64,000 bases of DNA from Bacillota bacterium (lineage in GTDB: Bacteria; Bacillota; Clostridia; Lachnospirales; Lachnospiraceae). A program made the translations under genes and the position numbers. The stretch spans positions 1-64,000 of the forward strand of contig JAEZKU010000032.1 in NCBI GenBank assembly GCA_023436065.1. The letters are read 5' to 3'. Of the stretch, positions 37,360-46,154 are shown piece after piece. Positions within the stretch are counted from its first letter, which is position 1, and every line of letters starts with the position of its first letter. The notes below the pieces were generated by a model. The model was not told the DNA's origin. It saw only the letters and a list, made by a program, of their open reading frames with translations, and ran no database searches.

Positions 37360-38391
37360 TTGCTTGCACTAATTGCTGCGGTATCAAGAAATAATGTCAT
37401 CGGGAATAAGGGGCAGATTCCCTGGAGAATCAAAGGGGAGCAAAGAAAGTTTCGGGAGCTTACGACCGGAAAGATTGTAATTATGGGAAAACGCTCCTTT
37501 GAAGAAATCGGGAGACCGCTTCCGGGACGAAAGACGATTGTGATATCAAACTCAGAAAAATATGAGTTTGACAACTGCCTTACCCTTGGCTCCCTGGCGG
37601 AGGCCATTGAGTATGTGGGAGATCGGGAGGCTTATATTGCAGGCGGAGAGCAGCTTTACAGGGAAGCAATGCCGCTGGCAGACAGATTATATCTGACCAG
37701 GGTCGAGCTTGAGGTGGAAGGGGATACCCTTTTTCCTGAGTATAACCCGAACCGGTTTGAGTTAACAGAGGAAGTGAGAGTTGAGGCGGAAATACCCTAT
37801 TCCTATGTAACCTATGAAAGGAAGGAATTCCAACCGGCTGTGTCGGTCTCCGTGGAGAAGAGGTACCTTGCAGAGAGGGACGGTATATCCCTTCGACTTG
37901 CGGAGGTATCGGATGCCAGGCTTCTGTGTGCGTGGTGGAATGACGGTAAGATAATGGCTCATGCCGGTTTTCCGAAGGGTCTGAATACCACGATAGAGGA
38001 TATCACCCGGAAGCTTATGAACCGGAACGATGAGCGTTCCAGATTGATCCTGGAATGGGAGCATACCCGAATCGGAGAGATGAGTTATCTTATTCGGAAT
38101 AGCGAAGCCGAGATAGGCATAAAGGTGTGTAATACCAAATATCAGGAGAAGGGGATAGGGACAACTGCGCTCAGATTGTTGATAGAGTATCTGTTTTACG
38201 AAATGAATGTGGATAAGATCAGGTTGGATACGAATCTAAAGAATATAAGGGCTCAGCATGTCTATGAAAATAAGATAGGCTTTCATAAGATGGCAGTACA
38301 TGAAGATTCCTGGAGGGATCAACTCGGTGTATTACAATCCTTTGTTGAATACGAATTATCACGAACGGATTATTTACCGCCATCTAAATAA
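37360..38391 (+). CDS. Dihydrofolate reductase fused to a GNAT acetyltransferase
   Basis: A 343-residue fusion. Residues 1-157 are a DHFR domain (LIAAVSRNNVIGNKGQIPWRI, a substrate-binding Glu in GEQRKFRELT, VIMGKRSFEEIGRPLPGR, IAGGEQLYREAM). Residues about 175-335 are a RimJ/RimL-like GNAT domain (ISLRLAEVSDARLLCAWWND, YQEKGIGTTALRLLIEYLF, ENKIGFHKM). The join is in one uninterrupted frame with no internal stop or frameshift. The TTG start follows AGGAGGGG. DHFR makes tetrahydrofolate; the acetyl acceptor is unknown. No thymidylate synthase is adjacent. Confidence 0.88.
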   Translation: MLALIAAVSRNNVIGNKGQIPWRIKGEQRKFRELTTGKIVIMGKRSFEEIGRPLPGRKTIVISNSEKYEFDNCLTLGSLAEAIEYVGDREAYIAGGEQLYREAMPLADRLYLTRVELEVEGDTLFPEYNPNRFELTEEVRVEAEIPYSYVTYERKEFQPAVSVSVEKRYLAERDGISLRLAEVSDARLLCAWWNDGKIMAHAGFPKGLNTTIEDITRKLMNRNDERSRLILEWEHTRIGEMSYLIRNSEAEIGIKVCNTKYQEKGIGTTALRLLIEYLFYEMNVDKIRLDTNLKNIRAQHVYENKIGFHKMAVHEDSWRDQLGVLQSFVEYELSRTDYLPPSK

Positions 38392-38496
38392 AGTGGTAAA
38401 AGTATACAAATACTATTCTATAATACTATTTCTAGGTCTTTTTTATCATCTGAGATTGTTGACATACCTATCAAATTAACATAATATTTTAATAAA

Positions 38497-38520
38497 GATG
38501 CTTTATCTATATAAAGCATC
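38497..38520. other. Perfect 10-bp hairpin
   Basis: GATGCTTTAT pairs with ATAAAGCATC around CTAT. No T run follows at once on either strand, so it may be a weak terminator of the DHFR-GNAT gene or an operator ahead of the next gene. Confidence 0.45.
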
Positions 38521-38609
38521 AGCGATACTTTTTTGATAAAGAAATAAATATTCATGTTAGAATAACTTAAGATTAACAGCATGGCATTCATAAGAGGCAG
38601 GTATATCAA

Positions 38610-39317
38610 ATGAAGAAGGTAGAATTAGCTCGAGGTATATATCAGTTTATCTTTGAACCGACCGACAATTCCCAATATGGGAATAATATCATCGCAGTCC
38701 TCAGGGGAAAAAAGGCACTGTTGATTGATGCCGGTTTTGAATTTCAGATGGTTCAGGTAATTGAAGAGTTGAGTAGGGAGCGTGTAATCGTAGAAGGAGT
38801 TATTCTGTCACATTTTCATCAGGGGCATACAGAAGGATTAAAAGTATTGCAGGGTGTTACTGTCTATGGTAGCAGCTATTTCAAGCAGACGCTGGAGCAA
38901 TGGTGTCCGGTTGAGGACATGAAGCATTATACTCCAACCATTATGATTGAGAGGATAAAGAGAATCAAATATGGCAGTCATATGATTGAAATTATATCCA
39001 ATCCGGGACAGACAATCTGCACACTTATGATCAGGATAGATGATAATATCCTGTATGTAGCTGATGAGCTGATTTATTCTGCGGAAGAGATACTTGTTCT
39101 GCCGAATGTTACAAAAGAGAATATGATTAATCTTTATGTTTCGGTACATAATCTGTCTAAATTCTCTCAGGCTACCATTGTTCCCGGTCACGGACCTGCA
39201 ATTACAGATTCTGTGAAGCTGGAACAGGATATTCGGAACATATGTCATTTCCTGAGTGAAATTATAAGTCATGAGGAAGATCCGGCTGTACTGACAGCCT
39301 CGAGATTTGCCTGCTAA
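38610..39317 (+). CDS. Metallo-beta-lactamase-fold protein with degenerate metal site
   Basis: A 235-residue MBL-fold protein. The core ALLIDAGFE and VIVPGHGPAI-like ATIVPGHGPAI are recognisable. The metal motif HxHxDH reads HFHQGH, losing the Asp, and the usual TPGHT reads NPGQT, losing a metal histidine. A changed or absent metal centre is likely. It ends three bases from the convergent AraC-type gene. Confidence 0.75.
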   Translation: MKKVELARGIYQFIFEPTDNSQYGNNIIAVLRGKKALLIDAGFEFQMVQVIEELSRERVIVEGVILSHFHQGHTEGLKVLQGVTVYGSSYFKQTLEQWCPVEDMKHYTPTIMIERIKRIKYGSHMIEIISNPGQTICTLMIRIDDNILYVADELIYSAEEILVLPNVTKENMINLYVSVHNLSKFSQATIVPGHGPAITDSVKLEQDIRNICHFLSEIISHEEDPAVLTASRFAC

Positions 39318-39320
39318 AGG

Positions 39321-40091
39321 TTAAATGGATTTTCTTCCCTGTAGGTTTTTGATGTATTCCTTGGGGGAGATTCCGGTTAGCTTTTTAAAGGTCTTGGTAA
39401 AATAACTACTGTCATTGTAACCAACCCGGAAGGCAACCTCCGTAATGTTGTCCATCTCAGTCTCAAAAAAATATTTGGATAATTCGATCCTTTGGTGATT
39501 AATATATTTAATCAGTGACATCCCGGTTTCTTCTTTGAAAATGCGTGAAAGATAACTGGGATTAACACCAAGATAGATGCCGATTTCCGTCAAGCTGATA
39601 TTCTTTGTGATATTAGTAGTGAGATAACGGATGGTGTCTTTGATGATGTCACTGTGGGTTACGGTTGAGAAATTAGCTACGGCACTCGTATACTCGAGTG
39701 CCATTTCTTTTGGCAGAATATTACGAAGATATTCCATCGAGGTATTACCTTCGATAATCAAAGCGAATTTCTCTGATATTGTATGCAGATACGCAATGGG
39801 GAGACCACCCTTCTGAGCAGCAATTCTTAACAGTGTGTTCCAAATGATTGCAAGATTCTTATCATGACGGATCGGATCCTGAGGAAATTTTTGATCCGTG
39901 GTAGCAGATCCTTCCGGTATGGACACTGAGTCATAGAGCTCTTCTACTTTTTTTATGTCTCCTTGCTGAACGGCGGACATCATATCTTTCTCAAAGCGAT
40001 ACGTGCTCTCAATGACGGAGATATTCTCATAGGCCAGTTGTATATCCGATAAGCAGTATATTGGCAGCTTCTTTGTCTCTTTTCCCTCCAT
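39321..40091 (-). CDS. AraC family transcriptional regulator
   Basis: A 256-residue regulator. The C-terminal 100 residues hold two helix-turn-helix units (ISLTEIGIYLGVNPSYLSRIFKEETG and ITEVAFRVGYNDSSYFTKTFKKLTGISPKEY), the AraC/XylS signature. The N-terminal 150 residues are helical with no recognised cupin or receiver domain. It is divergent from the GGDEF sensor gene, which may be a target; that is inference from position. Confidence 0.9.
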   Translation of the reverse strand: MEGKETKKLPIYCLSDIQLAYENISVIESTYRFEKDMMSAVQQGDIKKVEELYDSVSIPEGSATTDQKFPQDPIRHDKNLAIIWNTLLRIAAQKGGLPIAYLHTISEKFALIIEGNTSMEYLRNILPKEMALEYTSAVANFSTVTHSDIIKDTIRYLTTNITKNISLTEIGIYLGVNPSYLSRIFKEETGMSLIKYINHQRIELSKYFFETEMDNITEVAFRVGYNDSSYFTKTFKKLTGISPKEYIKNLQGRKSI

Positions 40092-40489
40092 AATCGTTCC
40101 CCCCCTATCAAGTGCATTACTTACAATCCTTTAGCTTCGTATCGGATACGGGTGCAAATATTCTCCCCCTTCCTGCACCTTCTGTTTATCTTCGGTCATG
40201 CCGAAATATATGTAAATTATAGTCGATTTATGGATAAAAAGCAATGAGCAGGTAGAAATCCACCTGATTGATCCGGGTGTAGGGACCGTCTGTTCATACC
40301 ATGGAATTTATGAAAATATAATTTTTGAAATCCCCCGTATAACTTGTTTTTCATGATAACTTGTTATATAGTAATTATGTACTAATAATTTGTTTTTTTG
40401 TCTTTTATATTGCTTTAAGTGTCAATTTCTCATGATGATTTTACCTGCATGGGAATAACTATTGTCGATATCAAAGAATAGGTGAGCGA
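40092..40489. other. Intergenic region between the AraC gene and the GGDEF gene
   Basis: About 400 AT-rich bases. I see an inverted repeat GGTGCA/TGCACC (40151-40156 and 40174-40179) just upstream of the AraC gene and a forward promoter at 40344-40372. No gene is supported. Confidence 0.6.
40344..40372 (+). promoter_or_regulatory. Candidate promoter of the GGDEF sensor gene
   Basis: TTGTTT (40344-40349) and TATAGT (40367-40372) with a 17-base spacer. The leader to the gene is about 110 bases. Confidence 0.6.
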
Positions 40490-42418
40490 ATGTATAAAAA
40501 TAATCGGAAAACAATCGGTGTCTTTGTTACACAGGTTCATCAGGAATATCAAAGAGTGTTAAGCAGCGGAATCAATAAAAGAGCGCAGGAATTGGGCTAT
40601 AATGTTGCATATTTCACGAATTTCTTAGGCTATGGAGAATTTCAGTACGAGATTGGTGAACGTAATATCGCATTGCTTCCCTGGTATGAGGATTTGGATG
40701 GAATTATCCTTCTTCCTGATACTATGTTCGTTCATGGATTCGACGAGCAGATCAGGGAATATGTGAAAAGATTCGCAGACTGTCCTGTGGTTAGTGTAAG
40801 GCAGAAATCCGATGAGTTTTATAATGTCCTTGTTGAGGATTCCACGATATTGGACGATATATTAAAGCATTTTATCATAGACCATGGCTATAAAAAGATT
40901 AATTTTCTGACCGGACCGAAAGATAACCCGGTATCCCTGGAACGCTTAGAATCTTATCGCAGAATTATGAAGGAGCATAATCTTGAGGTTAAGGAAGAAC
41001 AGATCTTCTTTGGCGACTTCTGGAAGTTCCTTGCTTATGACGCGGTGAATTATTGGCTCTCAGATCCGGAGCTGGTACCCGAGGCGATTATCTGTGCGAA
41101 CGATTATATGGCAATTACAGTCTGCAATGCTCTGGCAGAGAAAGGTCTTGCTGTTCCAAGAGATATTGCGGTCTCCGGTTGCGATAATATTGTAATAACA
41201 GAGGATTTCACTCCGACCATAACCACTGCCGGTATTCCGGTCTACGAGATGGGAATAGAAGCAGTAGATAAGATAGACAGAAGTAATCGTGGCATAAAGG
41301 AAGAGCAGACAAGCTTCCTGCCCACCGTTACCACTATTCGGGAATCCTGCGGATGTCATGTACAAAGTCCCAGTGAGGAGAGAACGCTTCGCAGAAATGA
41401 TGTCATCAAGGATTTGGAGGCTGTTGATAAGGCAATCTATAATAATGCCTTTATGTCAGTAGAGCTGACAAATGTCAAGACCGTGGATGAGCTGGACCGT
41501 AAGCTGGCATCTTATACCTATATGAATGAGGGCTTCTCAAGCTTCTATATGTGTCTTTATCAGAACTGGGAGGAATTTGGACAGGAGGAGCGGACAGAAT
41601 ATTCGAATAAAGAGGACATGATCCTGGAGGTCGGAATCAGAAATGGAGTATGGCTGCAAAAGACGGAATTCTCCAGGAGAGAGCTTCTTCCGGCTATCTA
41701 CACGGAGGATAAGCCTCAGATATTTTACTTTAATATGCTCCATTATCAGGAGATCTGTTATGGCTATACCGCCATCAGCTTTTATAATACACAGACCTAT
41801 CAGGCGTCTTATCAGGGATGGCTGATTAATATCTGCAACTCCCTGGAGAATATCAGAATGCATAATATGCTGAATCGGTTAGTCAGCCGTCTGGAGGATA
41901 TGTATATAAAGGATGAGCTGACCGGGTTATATAACCGTCGGGCATTGGCTCAGCTTGCCCAGAAATATCTGGATCAGTGTGTCAGAAATCAAAGTAAGCT
42001 GATGGTATTATCTGCAGACATGGATAAATTAAAATACATCAATGATAATTTCGGACATTCCTATGGCGATGTCGCCATCAAGGCGGTAGCAGATGCACTT
42101 TTATTTGCTGCAAGGGATGATGAGATCTGTATCAGGGTCAGCGGAGATGAATTCGTTGTAATCGGAATGGAATATGACCAGATGAAGATGGAGGAATTCA
42201 TCACGAATTTCGAAGATTATCTAAATCAATACAACAGCTCCAGCAATCTGCCCTTTAAGGTTCACGTAAGCTATGGCTGGAGTATTGTGAAACCAAGTGC
42301 CGGCGTTAATATGGAGGATTACCTTATTCTTTCGGATTCTAAGATGTACCAGCAGAAATATCAGAAGGAGGCAATGCTTCTAAAACGCAGGGGTGAGCTT
42401 ATGGAGCCGGAAGAGTAA
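40490..42418 (+). CDS. LacI-type sugar-sensor domain fused to diguanylate cyclase
   Basis: A 642-residue cytoplasmic protein with no signal peptide. Residues 5-290 form a periplasmic-binding-protein-like domain of LacI/GalR type (TIGVFVTQVHQEYQRVLSSGI, AIICANDYMAITVCNALAEKG, DIAVSGCDN) but lack the N-terminal LacI helix-turn-helix. A middle region follows, then a GGDEF domain (about 468-630: DELTGLYNRRAL, ADMDKLKYINDNFGH). The active-site motif is SGDEF, a tolerated variant, so c-di-GMP synthesis controlled by a small ligand is likely. It overlaps functionally with no neighbour; the decarboxylase gene begins two bases after its stop. Confidence 0.9.
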   Translation: MYKNNRKTIGVFVTQVHQEYQRVLSSGINKRAQELGYNVAYFTNFLGYGEFQYEIGERNIALLPWYEDLDGIILLPDTMFVHGFDEQIREYVKRFADCPVVSVRQKSDEFYNVLVEDSTILDDILKHFIIDHGYKKINFLTGPKDNPVSLERLESYRRIMKEHNLEVKEEQIFFGDFWKFLAYDAVNYWLSDPELVPEAIICANDYMAITVCNALAEKGLAVPRDIAVSGCDNIVITEDFTPTITTAGIPVYEMGIEAVDKIDRSNRGIKEEQTSFLPTVTTIRESCGCHVQSPSEERTLRRNDVIKDLEAVDKAIYNNAFMSVELTNVKTVDELDRKLASYTYMNEGFSSFYMCLYQNWEEFGQEERTEYSNKEDMILEVGIRNGVWLQKTEFSRRELLPAIYTEDKPQIFYFNMLHYQEICYGYTAISFYNTQTYQASYQGWLINICNSLENIRMHNMLNRLVSRLEDMYIKDELTGLYNRRALAQLAQKYLDQCVRNQSKLMVLSADMDKLKYINDNFGHSYGDVAIKAVADALLFAARDDEICIRVSGDEFVVIGMEYDQMKMEEFITNFEDYLNQYNSSSNLPFKVHVSYGWSIVKPSAGVNMEDYLILSDSKMYQQKYQKEAMLLKRRGELMEPEE

Positions 42419-42419
42419 T

Positions 42420-43913
42420 ATGGAAAGAGCATGGGAGAAATTGAACAACTTATATGACAGATTAACTGAATATGGGAAAGCGGATTATTATCCGATGCAT
42501 ATGCCGGGACATAAGAGAAATACTTCGCTGTGCCGGATGGAGAATCCATATGAGATAGATATTACAGAGATCGAAGGCTTTGATAACCTGCATCAGCCGG
42601 AAGGGATCCTTTTAACACTTACAGAACGGCTTGCAGGACAGTATGGTTCGGGGAAGGCATTTCCGCTGGTGAATGGCAGCACTGCAGGGATTCTGGCCGG
42701 AATGATGGCAGCAACCCACCGGGGAGATCAGGTACTGCTGGCAAGAAATTCTCATAAATCGATTTATCATGGAGTTATCCTCGGCGGATTGATACCGAAC
42801 TATATTTATCCACAGAAAATCGATGGAATCACACCCTTTGGTGGATTTCTTCCCTCAGATATCGAGAAGGCGTTGATAAACAATCCGAAGATCAAGCTCG
42901 TGATTATAATCTCACCTTCTTACGAAGGTGTAGTATCGGATATTAAGACAATTGCAGATATTGTTCACAGCCATGGGGCATATCTGTTGGTCGATGAGGC
43001 CCACGGTGCTCATTTCGGTTTTCATGAGCAGCTTCCCGTTAGTGCCATAAGGCTGGGTGCCGATCTTGTCATTCAAAGCCTTCATAAAACTCTGCCTGCA
43101 TTTACTCAGACGGCGGTTCTGCATTCCAATTGTGATGAGTTGAATACCAGAATTGAGAAATACCTTGCAGTTTATCAGAGTAGCAGTCCTTCTTACCTTC
43201 TGATGGCAGGGATAGACCGGTGTATTAGTCTGCTTGAAAATCATGGTTGTGTGCTTTTTACGGAGTACCTTGAAAGGCTCAACAGGGCTACTCAGGCTCT
43301 GGCACAGTTAAAGCATTTTCGCCTGCTTGGGAAGGAGCTGATCGGTACGAACGGAGTGTATGATCTGGATCCCTCTAAGCTGACGGTTGTCATCAGGGAT
43401 GGGAGTATAAACGGCAAGGAATTGTCGGAGCTTCTATACAGAAAATATAATCTGGTGCTGGAGATGGCATCATCGGATTATGTGCTCGGTATGACCAGTA
43501 TCTGTGATACCGAGGAGGGCTTCCTGCGGTTTGTGAATGCCCTGACCGAAATCGACCGGGATCTGGAGGAAGGAACAAAGGACTTAGGACAAGCCTCTGT
43601 GGTGTTGCCGACGGTAAATAGTCCTGAGGAGGTACAAAAGCCGCTACAACCGAAGATGGAGCTGCTTCCTTGCGAGGCATGGGAAAAACCTACTGAAGCA
43701 GTTGATTTTATATCGAGTGGTAATCGATGCAGTGCATCCTTTGTATGCCTCTTTCCGCCCGGGCAGCCCTTATTGGTACCGGGAGAGATCATTCGTGAAG
43801 AATTGATCTCATATATCATGGAAATGAAACAGCAGGGAATTACGGTGACAGGTTTAACCGGACCTAATCAGGATAAAATAGAAGTAATCCTTAAGACGGA
43901 AGGGATATTATAA
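42420..43913 (+). CDS. Orn/Lys/Arg decarboxylase-family PLP enzyme (YaaO/SpeA-like)
   Basis: A 497-residue fold-type I PLP enzyme. The start MHMPGHKRN (about 25) and the PLP lysine in SLHKTLPAFTQTAVLH (about 222), with VDEAHGAHFGFH, are typical of the amino acid decarboxylase family. The C-terminal domain is short, as in B. subtilis YaaO. Substrate could be arginine, lysine or ornithine. It opens the conserved decarboxylase-kinase-yaaR-holB block. ATG 42420 is right after the previous stop. Confidence 0.9.
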   Translation: MERAWEKLNNLYDRLTEYGKADYYPMHMPGHKRNTSLCRMENPYEIDITEIEGFDNLHQPEGILLTLTERLAGQYGSGKAFPLVNGSTAGILAGMMAATHRGDQVLLARNSHKSIYHGVILGGLIPNYIYPQKIDGITPFGGFLPSDIEKALINNPKIKLVIIISPSYEGVVSDIKTIADIVHSHGAYLLVDEAHGAHFGFHEQLPVSAIRLGADLVIQSLHKTLPAFTQTAVLHSNCDELNTRIEKYLAVYQSSSPSYLLMAGIDRCISLLENHGCVLFTEYLERLNRATQALAQLKHFRLLGKELIGTNGVYDLDPSKLTVVIRDGSINGKELSELLYRKYNLVLEMASSDYVLGMTSICDTEEGFLRFVNALTEIDRDLEEGTKDLGQASVVLPTVNSPEEVQKPLQPKMELLPCEAWEKPTEAVDFISSGNRCSASFVCLFPPGQPLLVPGEIIREELISYIMEMKQQGITVTGLTGPNQDKIEVILKTEGIL

Positions 43914-43914
43914 T

Positions 43915-44502
43915 ATGGGTAGGATATTTATTGTAATGGGCAAAAGCGCAACGGGAAAGGATACCATCTACAAAAGACTCTTGGAATCAGAGGAGCTGGG
44001 GCTGAGGACAGCAGTGATGTATACGACAAGACCCATTCGCAATATGGAACAGAACGGAGTGGAATACTTTTTTGTAGATGAAGAAGAGCTGTGCCGCCTT
44101 CAGAAGGAGAATCGAATCATCGAACAGCGTACCTATGATACGATTCACGGACCCTGGCATTACTTTACGGTCAATGACGGACAGATCAATCTGGAGGAAG
44201 CGAATTACCTGATGATCGGAACGTTGGAGACCTATACTCAGATCAGAGATTATTACGGAACAGAGAAGGTGATTCCCATCTATCTTGAGGTAGAGGACGG
44301 GGTGCGTCTAACCAGAGCCCTGAAACGGGAGATGAAGCAGGAGGAGCCCAAATACGCCGAAATGTGCAGGCGTTACCTTGCCGATGACGAGGATTTCTCC
44401 GATGAGAATCTGAAAAAATGGGGAATTACAAAACGGTATCAGAACCTTGATATTAATGTTTGCCTTTACGAGGTAAAAGAGGCTATAAAAAAATTACTGT
44501 AA
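43915..44502 (+). CDS. Guanylate kinase-like protein
   Basis: A 195-residue P-loop kinase. Walker A is MGKSATGKDT, followed by YTTRPIRNMEQNGVEYFFV, the guanylate-kinase GMP-binding signature. B. subtilis has thymidylate kinase tmk at this place, so a different nucleotide kinase occupies the slot. It begins two bases after the decarboxylase stop. The C-terminal part (residues 140-195) diverges from housekeeping Gmk, so the true substrate is uncertain. Confidence 0.82.
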   Translation: MGRIFIVMGKSATGKDTIYKRLLESEELGLRTAVMYTTRPIRNMEQNGVEYFFVDEEELCRLQKENRIIEQRTYDTIHGPWHYFTVNDGQINLEEANYLMIGTLETYTQIRDYYGTEKVIPIYLEVEDGVRLTRALKREMKQEEPKYAEMCRRYLADDEDFSDENLKKWGITKRYQNLDINVCLYEVKEAIKKLL

Positions 44503-44521
44503 AGTATTAGAATTATATGGT

Positions 44522-44659
44522 ATACTGCGTACATAAGCAAAGGTTTGAATGAGTAACTGCGCATGAAACAGTTTACTGTTTCAAATGTGCAGTTACTTAT
44601 TCAAACCGCGCAACGCGAGCGAGTGAACGAAGTTCACGAGCTGCTTATGTACGCAGTAT
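44522..44659. repeat. Multi-hairpin palindromic element, copy B
   Basis: A 138-bp structure. A perfect 18-bp outer stem (44522-44539 with 44642-44659) encloses a roughly 30-bp long hairpin (from GGTTTGAAT at 44542 to ATTCAAACC ending 44607) whose only same-length differences are G-U compatible, a CGCG-CAA-CGCG hairpin, and a 6-bp GAA-loop hairpin (GTGAAC-GAA-GTTCAC). The 28-nt block 44613-44640 matches copy A. It separates two genes of an otherwise tight operon. No gene is present. Confidence 0.85.
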
Positions 44660-44683
44660 GCAGCGCACATTCGGAGGATCGGC

Positions 44684-45124
44684 ATGGATATTAAAGTGAA
44701 CCAGATGCAGCCAATCAATCAGATAGAGAATAAAGTGCCGGTGCCGGAGGCAGATGGTACTTTTAAATTCACACTGATTTCAAATATAGAGGAGCAGGAC
44801 TTACAGAACCGTCTGAACGCAATGCTTGGAGAAATTTCCACCTGGGGTAAGAAGATTGCCAAGCATATGGACGTGAAGGATATGAAGCGCTATAGGGAGC
44901 TGATCAAGGAATTCATGAATGAAATCGTGAATCGGTCCCATAAGTTCTCCAGGGAGAATTTTCTTGATAAAAAGGGCAGACACAGAGTATATACCATGAT
45001 CAAGCTGGTAGACAAGAACCTGGATGAGCTGGCTGCAGAGCTGATCAAGGACGAGAAGGATCATATCGCAATCCTGAATAAAATCGATGAGATTAGGGGA
45101 TTGTTACTTGACATATTAACGTAA
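44684..45124 (+). CDS. YaaR family protein (DUF327)
   Basis: A 146-residue helical protein containing LGEISTWGKKIAKHMDVKDMKRYRELIKEFMNEIVNRSHKF and DKKGRHRVYTMIKLVDKNLDELA, typical of DUF327. The family is found just before holB in Firmicutes, as here. Function is unknown. Confidence 0.88.
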   Translation: MDIKVNQMQPINQIENKVPVPEADGTFKFTLISNIEEQDLQNRLNAMLGEISTWGKKIAKHMDVKDMKRYRELIKEFMNEIVNRSHKFSRENFLDKKGRHRVYTMIKLVDKNLDELAAELIKDEKDHIAILNKIDEIRGLLLDILT

Positions 45125-45158
45125 CTCGATAGGTATTCATGTAGAACGGAGAATTTTT

Positions 45159-46154
45159 ATGCTTGGGTTTGGGCAGGTTATCGGTCATGAAAGTATCATA
45201 CAGCATCTTCAGAACGCAATCAGCGCTCAGAAGGTATCCCATGCCTACATCTTCTATGGGGAAGAAGGTATGGGTAAAAAGACGCTTGCCAATGCATTTG
45301 CTAAGACGTTGCAGTGTGAGGAGAGCGGGATTCGTTCCTGTGAACGCTGTAAGTCCTGCATGCAGGCGGATTCGGGAAATCATCCGGACATAATCAGGGT
45401 TACTCATGAAAAGCTCAGTATCGGTGTAGATGATATCCGTATTCAGGTAAATGCAGATATTATGGTGAAGCCATATGACAGCAGGTATAAGATATACATC
45501 ATAGATGATGCGGACAAGCTGACGGAGCAGGCGCAAAATGCATTACTGAAGACGATGGAGGAGCCTCCGGAATACGCAGTCATCCTTCTGTTGGTAAGCA
45601 ATCTTATCTCGCTTCTTCCTACTATTCGATCCAGATGTGTTCAATTGAATCTGAAACCGGTGGATAAGACGGTCATAAAGGAATTTCTGATGGAACATCA
45701 TCAGATTCCCGATTATAAAGCAGAGGTGGCAGCAGCCTTCTCCAGCGGAAATGTTGGAAAGGCTATAAAATATGCTTCTTCAGAGGATTTTGAGAAGATG
45801 AAGGAAGAGGTTCTCCATATCCTGAAATATATCGATGATATGGAGCTTCATGAAGTGATCTCCGGTTTAAAGGTGCTTACCGCCAATAAACCTGTCATCG
45901 AGGATTATATCGATCTGATGATGCTGTGGTATCGGGATGTCGTAATGTATAAGGCAACCTTGGATCCTGACCTTCTGCTATACAGAGAGGAGCTTTCCTT
46001 CATCAAGCAGCAGGCCAATATAAGAAGCTATGAAAATGTGGAAAAAATCATAAGCGGAATGGAAAAGGCAAAGATAAGATTAAAGGCAAATGTTAATTTT
46101 GATATTGCCATCGAGCTTATGTTACTTACAATAAAGGAGAATTGTAATGGTTAA
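45159..46154 (+). CDS. holB: DNA polymerase III delta-prime subunit
   Basis: A 331-residue clamp-loader subunit. A HAYIFYGEEGMGKKTLANAFAKTLQC P-loop and zinc-binding cysteines (C-x8-C-x2-C pattern in SGIRSCERCKSCMQ) are followed by DADKLTEQAQNALLKTMEEPPEYAVILLLVSN, the family hallmark. The canonical Walker lysine is kept. It overlaps ricT by eight bases. Confidence 0.96.
   Translation: MLGFGQVIGHESIIQHLQNAISAQKVSHAYIFYGEEGMGKKTLANAFAKTLQCEESGIRSCERCKSCMQADSGNHPDIIRVTHEKLSIGVDDIRIQVNADIMVKPYDSRYKIYIIDDADKLTEQAQNALLKTMEEPPEYAVILLLVSNLISLLPTIRSRCVQLNLKPVDKTVIKEFLMEHHQIPDYKAEVAAAFSSGNVGKAIKYASSEDFEKMKEEVLHILKYIDDMELHEVISGLKVLTANKPVIEDYIDLMMLWYRDVVMYKATLDPDLLLYREELSFIKQQANIRSYENVEKIISGMEKAKIRLKANVNFDIAIELMLLTIKENCNG

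Noticed and set aside
38418..38609. Minus-strand 63-residue open frame
   Set aside because: It spans an AT-rich gap with hydrophobic low-complexity sequence and no ribosome binding site; a perfect hairpin lies inside it.
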